From assembly GCA_964370825.1 (NCBI GenBank), contig CAYJKY010000007.1, positions 22,168 through 86,167 of the forward strand: a stretch of DNA of 64,000 nt. The letters are read 5' to 3'. A program made the position numbers and the translations under genes. The DNA is from CAYJBH01 sp964370825 (GTDB lineage Bacteria > Bacillota > Clostridia > Oscillospirales > Ruminococcaceae). The stretch's first letter is position 1; each line of letters begins with the position of its first letter. The notes below the pieces were generated by a model. It had not been told where the DNA came from and ran no database searches. It worked only from the letters and a program-made list of their open reading frames with translations. Shown here one piece after another: positions 51,215 to 59,755 of this stretch.

Positions 51215-52279
51215 ATGATAAAGGAAAGTAGCGCAACAAAACGTGCCAGAGAGCGAAATTATTTTCAAAATTCAGACTGGTTTTGCGATTTCACCGAGAC
51301 AGACGTAAAAGGACTCGAACCGGAGAAGGGTATACACCGCAGGGATCCGAGCAGTGTCATATCGGTCGATGGGATTTATTACGTATATTACACAAAATCT
51401 TATGGAAAACATGTAGGGTTTCATTCGGGAGACCTATCGGCAAAGGTTTTCCCCTGGGATTATTCAGAAATATGGTATGCAACCTCGACAGACGGATATA
51501 GGTGGGATGAAAAAGGCGTTGCGCTAACCCGTGGAGAGCACGGGAGATATGATGATCGAAGTGTATTTACCGCCGAAATATTAAAATATAACAGTGAATT
51601 TTATCTGGTTTATCAGACGGTGCAACACCCCTATGTAAACAGAAGTTTTGAGAATATTGCGATTGCCTGGTCTAATAGCCCCGAAGGTCCGTTTGAGCGA
51701 TCGGAAAAGCCTATCCTCTGCCCTACCGGCGATGGGGTATGGAAGGGTAAAGAGGACAACAGATTTGCCGTGGAGAAAAAAGGTGGTTTTGACAGCCACA
51801 AGGTTCATGACCCACTGCTTTTTCACTACCGTGATAAGTTCTATCTTTATTATAAAGGAGAGCCTATGGGTGAGGAGGTTTATATGGGTGGTCGTGAGAC
51901 CAAATGGGGAGTCGCCATTGCCGAGGATATTCGTGGACCTTATATGCGTAGCGAATACAACCCCATAACAAACAGCGGTCACGAGACCTGTCTGTGGAAA
52001 TATGGCGAGGGAATCGCGGCATTTTTAAGAACCGACGGTGTCGAAAAAAACACCCTACAGTTTGCCGAGGATGGAATAAATTTCGAAATAAAATCGGTAA
52101 TAAAAGGGGGGCCCGAAGCCTCCGGTCCGTTTCGCCCCGATGTTATCGTAGACGATCCACTCGATGGAATGAAATGGGGGCTCTCACATAATGTAGACGG
52201 AGATTGGGGTTATTTAATAAGATTTGACATCAACACTGCACAGAGGGATACCTATAGAAAAAGGGCTGTATACGAATAA
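51215..52279 (+). CDS. GH117 family glycoside hydrolase (anhydrogalactosidase type)
   Basis: 354 residues, five-bladed propeller. GH117 marks: the N-terminal dimerisation motif S-x-A-x-x-R (SSATKR, residues 5-10), HRRDPSSVI with a catalytic Asp, WYATSTDGYRW, RYDDRSVFTAEI, DSHKVHDPLLF, FYLYYKGE and SGHETCLWKYGEGIA (catalytic Glu region). Known members release 3,6-anhydro-L-galactose from the non-reducing end of agar oligosaccharides, or anhydro-D-galactose from carrageenan. No signal peptide is seen, so it should act on imported oligosaccharides. GAGGT precedes the ATG at 51215. It is convergent with a sulfatase gene and divergent from eda. Confidence 0.88.
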   Translation: MIKESSATKRARERNYFQNSDWFCDFTETDVKGLEPEKGIHRRDPSSVISVDGIYYVYYTKSYGKHVGFHSGDLSAKVFPWDYSEIWYATSTDGYRWDEKGVALTRGEHGRYDDRSVFTAEILKYNSEFYLVYQTVQHPYVNRSFENIAIAWSNSPEGPFERSEKPILCPTGDGVWKGKEDNRFAVEKKGGFDSHKVHDPLLFHYRDKFYLYYKGEPMGEEVYMGGRETKWGVAIAEDIRGPYMRSEYNPITNSGHETCLWKYGEGIAAFLRTDGVEKNTLQFAEDGINFEIKSVIKGGPEASGPFRPDVIVDDPLDGMKWGLSHNVDGDWGYLIRFDINTAQRDTYRKRAVYE

Positions 52280-52324
52280 TATAGCGATTTTTCCTCATCG
52301 ACTGCAAGTACACGATGAAAATTA

Positions 52325-53827
52325 CTACTCAACAATTGATTTAATAACCTTCTTTTTTCTTGTTCCTTTCACCATCTCTAATCCTGTGGCGTAGTCCAGC
52401 TGACGGGGTTCGTCCTCGTTCTCGCTCTGCCTTGTGTAACCGGTGTAATCCCAGCTTGCATCCGCACAATCCTTTCGGAAAGGGCGACGCTCCCAGTAAT
52501 AACCTCTAAAAGGGTCACGTGTTTTATTCATTTTGTCAAGAATAACGTCATGTAGACGACATATCTCCTCGTAATACTCAGGAGAATCTATTTTATTATG
52601 CATCTCGTGGGGGTCAAGCTCGAGGTCGTAGAATTCATCCCGGCTTAGTAGATTTATGGAAAGCTTATATCTGCCGTCAAAGACAGCCCTAAGCGGCTGA
52701 AATCCGCCAAATCCGTCATGATCAATTTCGTATCGTCCAAACTCGATAAAGCTGTATCTACCCTCGCCCGACTCCTGCTGTCTCGACAATGCAAGCATAC
52801 TGCTACCCTCAAAAATGTTGGGTTGATTTAGATTAAACATTTCAAATATGGTAGGAGCAATGTCTATATGCGAGGCGGCCACAGCGGTGGAGGCTCCCGG
52901 TGCTATTCCTTTTCCTGAAATAAACAGCGGTATTCGTGCGATTTCATCGTATACGGTTGGACCTTTGCCACTGATACAGTGAGATTCCAGTGCATCGCCA
53001 TGGTCGGAAGTATAGATTACATATACATCGTCGCCAAGCTTTTGCACCGCATCCAAAACACGTCCTATCTGGTGGTCAACAAAGCTGTTGCATCCAAAAT
53101 AAAACGCCTGTTTAATTTTAATATCATCACGGTTGCGATTAACGCTGTCCCCAGCCCAGGCAAGCTGGTAGTCCGGCTTACCTTCGAGAGTGTCCTTAGT
53201 GTTTGGACTTACCGGAAACTCAAAGTCTACATATTTTTCCCAGTATTCACGTGGGCATATATAAGGATGGTGAGGCTCGTCATACGACACTGAAAGGAAA
53301 AAATCTTCCTCACCGTGCTCCTCTAAAAACTTAATCGCCCTGTCCGAGCAGCGATGTGCAAAGGTAAATTCCGACGAAAAATCCATGTTATACATGTTTT
53401 TCTCATCCCTCGAAAGAACTCTCTCCTCCTCGGTAAGCTCATCGAGGTAGTTTTTCATGTCATACCAATATTCAGGGTCCCACCCCTTGGGGCAGACACC
53501 CTTGCCGAAATAGTCGCCTCCATCAAGATGCCATTTGCCTATGTATGCACTGCGAATTCCCTTATCGGTCAGGCGCTCGCCGATGCTTTTTACATCGGAG
53601 GATAGACCTACCGAATTTGTCCAGCTGTTGCAGGAGTGTGGGAATAGTCCGGTAAAAAGTGCAGCCCTTGCCGGCTGGCAAACAGGTTGAACTGTATAAG
53701 CTCGTTCATATTTCATCCCGCTACCGGCAAGCTTATCGAGATTTGGTGTAGCAAGTCCTGTTTCGACATTGGCGTTAACCATGTCATACCGCTGTGAGTC
53801 GGTCATGATAAAAACTACCTTTGGCAT
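52325..53827 (-). CDS. Type I (S1) sulfatase
   Basis: 500 residues, alkaline-phosphatase fold. It has the formylglycine motif C-x-P-x-R in CQPARAALFTG (Cys50), the metal site FIMTDSQRYD at the N-terminus, YIGKWHLDGGDYFGKG, and YTSDHGDALESH. No signal peptide is visible, so it is cytosolic, and it needs an anaerobic sulfatase-maturing enzyme (not in the window). Fully polar and without carbohydrate-binding modules. Its convergent neighbour is GH117, so a galactan sulfate ester is a plausible substrate, but the S1 subfamily and substrate are not established. Confidence 0.93.
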   Translation of the reverse strand: MPKVVFIMTDSQRYDMVNANVETGLATPNLDKLAGSGMKYERAYTVQPVCQPARAALFTGLFPHSCNSWTNSVGLSSDVKSIGERLTDKGIRSAYIGKWHLDGGDYFGKGVCPKGWDPEYWYDMKNYLDELTEEERVLSRDEKNMYNMDFSSEFTFAHRCSDRAIKFLEEHGEEDFFLSVSYDEPHHPYICPREYWEKYVDFEFPVSPNTKDTLEGKPDYQLAWAGDSVNRNRDDIKIKQAFYFGCNSFVDHQIGRVLDAVQKLGDDVYVIYTSDHGDALESHCISGKGPTVYDEIARIPLFISGKGIAPGASTAVAASHIDIAPTIFEMFNLNQPNIFEGSSMLALSRQQESGEGRYSFIEFGRYEIDHDGFGGFQPLRAVFDGRYKLSINLLSRDEFYDLELDPHEMHNKIDSPEYYEEICRLHDVILDKMNKTRDPFRGYYWERRPFRKDCADASWDYTGYTRQSENEDEPRQLDYATGLEMVKGTRKKKVIKSIVE

Positions 53828-53843
53828 ATGTACTCCTTAATTA

Positions 53844-53865
53844 ATCAGATGTTAGCATGTCTGAT
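53844..53865 (-). promoter_or_regulatory. Operator-like palindrome before the sulfatase gene
   Basis: ATCAGA - 10 nt - TCTGAT lies 3 bases beyond the -10 box and overlaps the expected transcription start. It is a candidate repressor site. Confidence 0.5.
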
Positions 53866-53868
53866 TTA

Positions 53869-53897
53869 ATTTTAATACACAATCATAACGATGTCAA
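53869..53897 (-). promoter_or_regulatory. Sulfatase gene promoter
   Basis: Minus strand: -35 TTGACA (53892-53897), 17 bp, -10 TAAAAT (53869-53874). Confidence 0.7.
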
Positions 53898-53904
53898 TAT
53901 ATAG

Positions 53905-56289
53905 TTAGATGTCGGTAAAATTCCAGCAATATTTGTCTATCATCCTCTCGGACAATATATAACTTGCATATGCCATAACCACAGCAAAGAAAAATGTAGT
54001 GACGGTTTGCAGTATACCCTGCGACAACAGTACCGCTATATTAAACTGCGGATAAATCGTTATCCATGAGGCAAAATCCAAGCCTATATACATTAATATT
54101 AGAGGCATTAAAAAAATTGTAAGTGCTGTCATTACCACGGTAATGTAGCTGTCGTTATACTGCGATAATGTAAGCGTTACCGCTGCAACAAAGACAATTG
54201 CCACTACACGAAGTATAAAATGCAACAAAATAACCATTAGTATTGACACGAAAGGAGAAATTCCGCTAAATTGTGCCAGGCTGTTTGCAGGATACATAAC
54301 ACCGTCAAGCCCAAACACTTTATAGATTTTCAGTATTTCCGGAAGCGTGGTTACTATAGCAATTACAAAGCATATTACCGCCGAGTTTATCAGCTTAGTT
54401 TTGACCGTCTGCTCTCTACCGAGCGGAGTTGAGTATAATATGCGACGAACTCCGCTTATCCGTTCTATCGAAAAATAACTGCCGAGAATAACCACCGTCA
54501 TTAAAATTGCAATTACGGTTGAAGAAAAGCTGTTGCCGTAGTTGTTGGAATTGAATTCAAACAGCCTTGTATACCCGCTGTCATACAGCAACTGTGCACC
54601 CGGTGTAGAATTAATATAATCCACCTTACCGAGAATTTGTTTAAAAACTTTATACTCTTCGTATTCCGAATACCTGTTAGCAAGCGCAATGTTAAACTCC
54701 TGTTCGGATATCGCACCATATCTTAGCTGGTTTTCAAGCTCCTCTATTTCGGTAAAACGTTCCTCCTCTGCCCGTAACATTTCGCCCTTTTCCTCGTTAA
54801 GAGGCCCACTAAGTTCGACAAGATAGTTTTTATAGATGGTTTCACTCAGGTCAAAATAAACGTCATAGCTGTAAAGCTGATAACCTTGATAGGCGATCGC
54901 AACAAGTATAACCATCAGTCCACCACCGAGCATTAGTAGCTTTCTCCACTCGGTTTTAAAAACGGTTGTAAGCCTGAATTTTTTAAGTCTAGGAAGGTAC
55001 AGCATGCTTCTACCCATCGAGTTAAATTGTCCGAGGTTAAACAGCAGAAAATATATTGTAAGTATGATCGCACAGATAATTAATGCCGATACAAACTCCA
55101 CAGTGACCATGCTTATAACACCACCAAACCAATGTAGGTTGCGGTAGCTACCGAGTATCTCATCGGTTTGAAGATAGCTTATCGGGTTTGCATAGCGAAA
55201 CACATTTAATGTAGAGGTTGCCGGAATCGCCTGCCGTACAAGGAAGAAAAAAATCGGAAGAGATGTACTCAAAATCAAACCGTGGATTAGTCGATTTGCT
55301 ATAAGCATGGAGAGAAGTATCCAGATACCGATTACTATCGCCGCCATCCATTTTGTTATCATAAACACAAGCAGGTATTCAGCAACAGTAAGTTTCATGG
55401 TGCTTCTCATCAAAAAGGGAACTGATTGCACGGTGCGCCCGAGGTCGCCAAGCCCATATGTTATGCCACAAAAAACAAGGTTAGTGCCATATAGAATAAC
55501 CACTACCGCAAACAGCACCGTGGAAAGTGCTACCAGCTTTGCCATAGCCGTATTTGCCCGTCCACCTTTGGTACAGCGTATAAGGCGAAGCATCCCACTC
55601 TCCTTTTCCTTCTGCATTAAGGTGAAGCTAATTAATATCATGACAAATATCAGTATGATATCGGTTGCATAAAAGTCGGTTGCTGTCTCTATACCCTTCT
55701 GCGGATGATATTCTATCTCGGTGCCTCGCATATTCTGATATGCCTGTTGAGTCGAAACTATATTTTTATTGTCATAGCTATCTGTATCGGCAAATATCGA
55801 GATGGATGAGAGATTATTTCCCGCATCCTCGATGTCGGTCAAAAACTGCTCATACCCGAGAACCTGTTGATACTCTCGATATATATCGTTAATAAAGGAA
55901 AGTTCGAGATTTAGCGACTCTGTATAACGGAGTTCTATGCCCTTTGCATATGCATCGCTGTATTTTTCCACCTTGTCGGCATGTATATCCAATAATCCCA
56001 TAACGTATTGGTTATCATCGCCATACATAGTTTGCTCTGCATAAATCTCGTTTAATTGATACATCGCCTCGATATATTCAAATCTCTCAGAAAGGAACTC
56101 TCCTTTTTGCTCCATACTTAGGTCGGCAAGCTCGCTCGATATCATTCGATAAGCCGACTGCGGTGCATTATTAACATTAGGTTGGCTGAAAAACCAGATT
56201 AAAAACAGATTAACCAACACCAAAAGAAGAATATAAAGTAAAAAACTTTTATTTTTAACAAGTTTTTTTATCTCGGAAAAAATCAACAT
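53905..56289 (-). CDS. ABC transporter permease, double-length fused
   Basis: About 794 residues with two similar halves. Each half has a helix at its start, a long extracytoplasmic acidic loop (FLSERFEYIEAMYQLNEIY in the first; EEERFTEIEELENQLRYG in the second) and about five more helices. The junction is near residue 440 (RLTTVFKTEWRKLLMLGG). MQKEKESGMLRLIRCT and RISGVRRILYSTPLGR are the matched ABC-2-type hinge motifs. It pairs with the ATPase directly upstream. GAGGT lies 7 bases before the ATG at 56289. It is the last gene of a minus-strand set with three lipoproteins. Confidence 0.85.
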   Translation of the reverse strand: MLIFSEIKKLVKNKSFLLYILLLVLVNLFLIWFFSQPNVNNAPQSAYRMISSELADLSMEQKGEFLSERFEYIEAMYQLNEIYAEQTMYGDDNQYVMGLLDIHADKVEKYSDAYAKGIELRYTESLNLELSFINDIYREYQQVLGYEQFLTDIEDAGNNLSSISIFADTDSYDNKNIVSTQQAYQNMRGTEIEYHPQKGIETATDFYATDIILIFVMILISFTLMQKEKESGMLRLIRCTKGGRANTAMAKLVALSTVLFAVVVILYGTNLVFCGITYGLGDLGRTVQSVPFLMRSTMKLTVAEYLLVFMITKWMAAIVIGIWILLSMLIANRLIHGLILSTSLPIFFFLVRQAIPATSTLNVFRYANPISYLQTDEILGSYRNLHWFGGVISMVTVEFVSALIICAIILTIYFLLFNLGQFNSMGRSMLYLPRLKKFRLTTVFKTEWRKLLMLGGGLMVILVAIAYQGYQLYSYDVYFDLSETIYKNYLVELSGPLNEEKGEMLRAEEERFTEIEELENQLRYGAISEQEFNIALANRYSEYEEYKVFKQILGKVDYINSTPGAQLLYDSGYTRLFEFNSNNYGNSFSSTVIAILMTVVILGSYFSIERISGVRRILYSTPLGREQTVKTKLINSAVICFVIAIVTTLPEILKIYKVFGLDGVMYPANSLAQFSGISPFVSILMVILLHFILRVVAIVFVAAVTLTLSQYNDSYITVVMTALTIFLMPLILMYIGLDFASWITIYPQFNIAVLLSQGILQTVTTFFFAVVMAYASYILSERMIDKYCWNFTDI

Positions 56290-56305
56290 AGTAATGACCT
56301 CGCTG

Positions 56306-57073
56306 TTATTCCTCGCCAAATACGTTCAGGTAGACCTGCTCCAGGTCACCGCTCGGGGCATGACGTTTTATCAGCTCCTCGGGTGAATCGTTGTCTACAA
56401 CATTTCCGCTCTTTAACAGAATTATCCTGTCGGCAACACTCTCGACATCCGACACCACATGGGTAGCAAGTATTACGATTGCGGTTTTAGATATCTCTGC
56501 CATCAAACCTCTGAGCCGCACCCTCTCCTTCGGGTCAAGACCTGCAGTGGGTTCGTCTAACACCAGTATTTCCGGCTCACCCAGAAGTGCGTTTGCCGCA
56601 AGCAGACGTTGTTTCATACCCCCGGAGTAGGCGGCAAGCCTTTTGTCTAGTTCGGCGGCGAGGTTTACCATTGCGGCGGTACGCTCCACCTCTTCCTCTG
56701 CCTTTTTCACCGATATCTCCTTTAATGCACACATATAGGCAAGAAACTCTCTACCGGTAAAGCTCTCATAGAGCGACTGTTGCTGTGGCATATACCCGAG
56801 AATTCGGCGGTAGTCGGCGTTTAGCTTTCGGGTAGTCTTATTGTTGTAGAGCACCCTGCCGCTACTCTGATTTATCGTGCCGGTAATTATATTTATGAGT
56901 GTGGATTTCCCTGCACCATTTGGGCCCAACAGTCCATAAAGGCCCGGAGTGAATATAATATCCACACCCTTTAGTGCCTCCACAGCCTTCTTTTTTCGAC
57001 CTAAAAAACCTCCGGTAAAGTAGGTTTTGGTGAGTGCCCCCACCTCTAAGGTATTAACGTCGTTATAAATCAT
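56306..57073 (-). CDS. ABC transporter ATP-binding protein
   Basis: 255 residues. Walker A GPNGAGKST, signature YSGGMKQRL, Walker B ILVLDEPTAGLDP and H-loop ILATHVV. It begins with a short acidic N-terminus and is the partner of the fused permease, 16 bp away. GGGGAGC lies upstream of its ATG. The palindromic 28-bp repeat array lies between it and the lipoprotein genes. The substrate is unknown. Confidence 0.95.
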   Translation of the reverse strand: MIYNDVNTLEVGALTKTYFTGGFLGRKKKAVEALKGVDIIFTPGLYGLLGPNGAGKSTLINIITGTINQSSGRVLYNNKTTRKLNADYRRILGYMPQQQSLYESFTGREFLAYMCALKEISVKKAEEEVERTAAMVNLAAELDKRLAAYSGGMKQRLLAANALLGEPEILVLDEPTAGLDPKERVRLRGLMAEISKTAIVILATHVVSDVESVADRIILLKSGNVVDNDSPEELIKRHAPSGDLEQVYLNVFGEE

Positions 57074-57096
57074 AACCGCTCCCCTGTTCTCATGCT

Positions 57097-57161
57097 GTTT
57101 AACTGAAACAGTTAAACCCCTGTAGTTAAACTGAAACAGTTAAACCCTTGTAGTTAAACTG
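57097..57161. repeat. Palindromic 28-bp tandem repeat array upstream of the ABC genes
   Basis: GTTTAACTG-AAA-CAGTTAAAC (57097-57117) is a perfect inverted repeat. A near-identical copy lies at 57125-57145 and a half copy at 57153-57161, with an exact 28-bp period. The end of the third lipoprotein gene overlaps the array. It has the form of a cooperative operator. Confidence 0.75.
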
Positions 57162-58486
57162 TTTATTATAGCACTGTTGTCTATCGGATGTATGTTAAAG
57201 TTGCCTGCAAGGTAGTCTGCCTCGCTTATCAACGCATTGTGCACAAGTGCATTTGAAATAATAATATCCTGTTCGTTTAGCGAGTCATACACCTCTACCT
57301 GCACCATCGTCTCCTCATAAGCGACCACCAGATCGTCACCGAGGTCGGCAAGTATTTTTACCTCAACGTTAAACCTACCGCCCCTCGCGGTGCTCTCGAG
57401 GGTGTATGGGGTGTCGATAATCTCACCGGTTTCGATATTCATATGCCGGTAATAGCGACGGCTTTCTTCCTCCTCCAGCACAACAATGGTGAAATATCCT
57501 TCTATATAGCTTACCAACGAGCTGAACTGATGAACATCACCGAAGTCCGCAAATGGTTCCACCTCGCCTGTCTCGTAGTTAAGTATCCCTACCGAGTTGT
57601 CGCCGTCAATCGAGTTATTGACATAGTATACACCGCTGTATATTACCCCCTCTATATACTCGTCCCCTTGCATTGTCTTGGTAATGAGTGTTTCGGTTTC
57701 ACCGGTTACAAGGTTTATTCTGTCAATTTTAAAATCATATTGATCCGGAGATGCAAATGGGTCTTCCATGTCTAATATTCCCGGTTCAACACTGCCATAT
57801 CTGACATAGATGCTGTCCCCTTCCGGAAAGTATTTAGGATTCATCACCGTTTCAAAGTTCTCATGAAAAAGCTGTGTAAATTCTCCGCTCTCTATGTTCA
57901 TCGCAAGTAAACCTTGCATGTTTTGTGTCTCGCTCCAGCTACGGAGATAGATATTATTTTGCCCTACCGCAAGAACATGAAAGCTGCCGTTTTCCTGTTT
58001 AAATATCGTCTGTGGGTTTGCACCGGAGGGTTCCGACATGGTAAGTTCGATGGTATTGCTATCAGCATTATTTGCACTGATCGTCATAAACAGCGATTCG
58101 TTGTCATAACTTGCGAAAGCTTTTCCTAAGCCTCTACCTATTCCGTTATTAAAGTATGCAGGGCAGCTTTCGTCCGAGTGGGTGCAGTTCGGGGTAGAGC
58201 ATAAAAACACCTGCTGTTTAGACTCAAAATCGTTGTAGGTGAGGTAATGGTTTTCACCTATATGCAACGTTTCATACATTCCCCGGTCGGTAAAGCTGTT
58301 TCTGTATTCAAGCGGTTTAATCTCGCTGTCAAACTTCACCTCGCCTTTTGACCCTGTTGTTGTCGAGATGTCATCGGTTACACCCTGTTCGTTCTCTATA
58401 ATAGCGTCTGCACCCTCGGCGCAGGAGGTTAAAATCATTGCCGAAATCAGCGTTGCAATCAGCAACAGCAGTATTACTTTTTTCAT
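57140..58486 (-). CDS. Lipoprotein, paralogue 3 of the ABC locus
   Basis: About 448 residues. Signal peptide with lipobox ILTSCAEG. The mature part is a beta-propeller-like repeat protein (LGKAFASYDNESLFMTIS, VGQNNIYLRSWSE) of the DUF5050/KWG-like type. It has a conserved CSTPNCTHSDESCPAYF cysteine motif (about 90-106) and the family tail NALISEADYLA, then IHPIDNSAIINS. The paralogue upstream ends one base before the ORF that contains it. Role unknown; perhaps the external sensor or partner of the ABC exporter. AAAGGA precedes the ATG at 58486. Confidence 0.75.
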   Translation of the reverse strand: MKKVILLLLIATLISAMILTSCAEGADAIIENEQGVTDDISTTTGSKGEVKFDSEIKPLEYRNSFTDRGMYETLHIGENHYLTYNDFESKQQVFLCSTPNCTHSDESCPAYFNNGIGRGLGKAFASYDNESLFMTISANNADSNTIELTMSEPSGANPQTIFKQENGSFHVLAVGQNNIYLRSWSETQNMQGLLAMNIESGEFTQLFHENFETVMNPKYFPEGDSIYVRYGSVEPGILDMEDPFASPDQYDFKIDRINLVTGETETLITKTMQGDEYIEGVIYSGVYYVNNSIDGDNSVGILNYETGEVEPFADFGDVHQFSSLVSYIEGYFTIVVLEEEESRRYYRHMNIETGEIIDTPYTLESTARGGRFNVEVKILADLGDDLVVAYEETMVQVEVYDSLNEQDIIISNALVHNALISEADYLAGNFNIHPIDNSAIINSLTTRV

Positions 58487-58504
58487 TGTTTTAAATCCTT
58501 TCAA

Positions 58505-59755
58505 TTAATTATCATCATTAAAGTTTAGTAGTGCCGATACTTCCTCCCGATTAATCTCGGTGTATGCGGGATTGTTGGCGCGGTAGTCCTCCAGACTTAT
58601 AAGGGCGGTTTTCTCGAACATATGAACGGAAAGCTCATCTATCTCGCTATAGGGGTTGTAATAAAGACGGCTGGACTGCTCGACATCGGTGACCACCGCA
58701 AGCTGTCCGTTTAAGTTTACAACAACCTCTGTGAAAACACTTTCTACATGCTGTAGCGGATAGCTGTATTCGTAACCGAGGGTAATCTCGTCTGCCAACA
58801 GCGTTGCAATGTCAAGGATGAAATATTTTTGTTCCTCCTCGAGATAGAGCATACTGTAGTAAAGCCCTTCACCTACAGGGTGTAGATATCGCACCTCATG
58901 TCCTATGTCAATCTTTCCGAGGTCTTCAACACTGCCGTCGGTAAGGCTGAGGCGGCTCATGGTTGAGTCGGTTATGAGTTGATAAAAATACCCTTCGTAA
59001 AAATCGACAAACCGTGCCTCTGCAAATCCGGGTAGTGTGGAAAGTTCGGTAGTGCTTCCGTCCTCATTTATACGCTTAATCAGATACTCGTCTGCGGTGC
59101 TGATCCCTGCATAAAATACATTGTCATAGCTGTAAATCATATAGGCGGTAATATCCTGTCCGCCAGACGGAACATCAATACTCAGCTCGGCAATAATCTG
59201 CGAATTGCCGTCATAATCCACACGAACAATTCTTTGCACCTTTTCCTCATAGGGATACTCCGAGATGTATATCGACTCGGCGTCATAGGCAACCACCCAA
59301 AATATTGCGTCATCCGCAGTGTACAGGGTGACGGTTTTGCCGTTTGTGCGATTTACAGCATCTATTCGAGATTCACCAATTTCATAGCTGAGTAAAATTG
59401 TATCGGTGTTTGCTATCGGATAAATTCTTGATGGGTTCTCTAACTCTGAGTTGTACAGGTCGTATATCATCGGCTCACCGTTTATCTTTACAATCTCCTC
59501 GGTAGCCGTCTCAAAGTCCGTATAGGTAAAAACCTTAATCCCGGGTAAAAACAAGGTCTCGTAATAACCGGTGCCATCGGTCATTTTTTCTAAGTCACGA
59601 ATAGAGGTTATCCCGTCGGGAACCCGATCACCCTCGTTTGAGGAGATTTCGTCCTGCTGTGCGGTTGATGTAAGCACGTCACTCGATGGTAATTTTTCCG
59701 TACAGCCTGCAAGCAGAACGGTAAGCAGGGCTAATATCGTTAATGTCTTTTTCAT
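58505..59755 (-). CDS. Lipoprotein, paralogue 2 of the ABC locus
   Basis: 416 residues. Lipobox VLLAGCTEK. Same architecture as its neighbours: a YYETLFLPGIKVFTYTDFET start, propeller-like strands (SYDNVFYAGISTADEY, GLYYSMLYLEEE) and the tail KTALISLEDYRANNPAYTEI. The Cys-x4-Cys motif of the other two is missing here (only the region TATEEIVKINGEP is found). It overlaps the stop of paralogue 1 by 4 bases (ATGA), so translation is coupled. Confidence 0.75.
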   Translation of the reverse strand: MKKTLTILALLTVLLAGCTEKLPSSDVLTSTAQQDEISSNEGDRVPDGITSIRDLEKMTDGTGYYETLFLPGIKVFTYTDFETATEEIVKINGEPMIYDLYNSELENPSRIYPIANTDTILLSYEIGESRIDAVNRTNGKTVTLYTADDAIFWVVAYDAESIYISEYPYEEKVQRIVRVDYDGNSQIIAELSIDVPSGGQDITAYMIYSYDNVFYAGISTADEYLIKRINEDGSTTELSTLPGFAEARFVDFYEGYFYQLITDSTMSRLSLTDGSVEDLGKIDIGHEVRYLHPVGEGLYYSMLYLEEEQKYFILDIATLLADEITLGYEYSYPLQHVESVFTEVVVNLNGQLAVVTDVEQSSRLYYNPYSEIDELSVHMFEKTALISLEDYRANNPAYTEINREEVSALLNFNDDN

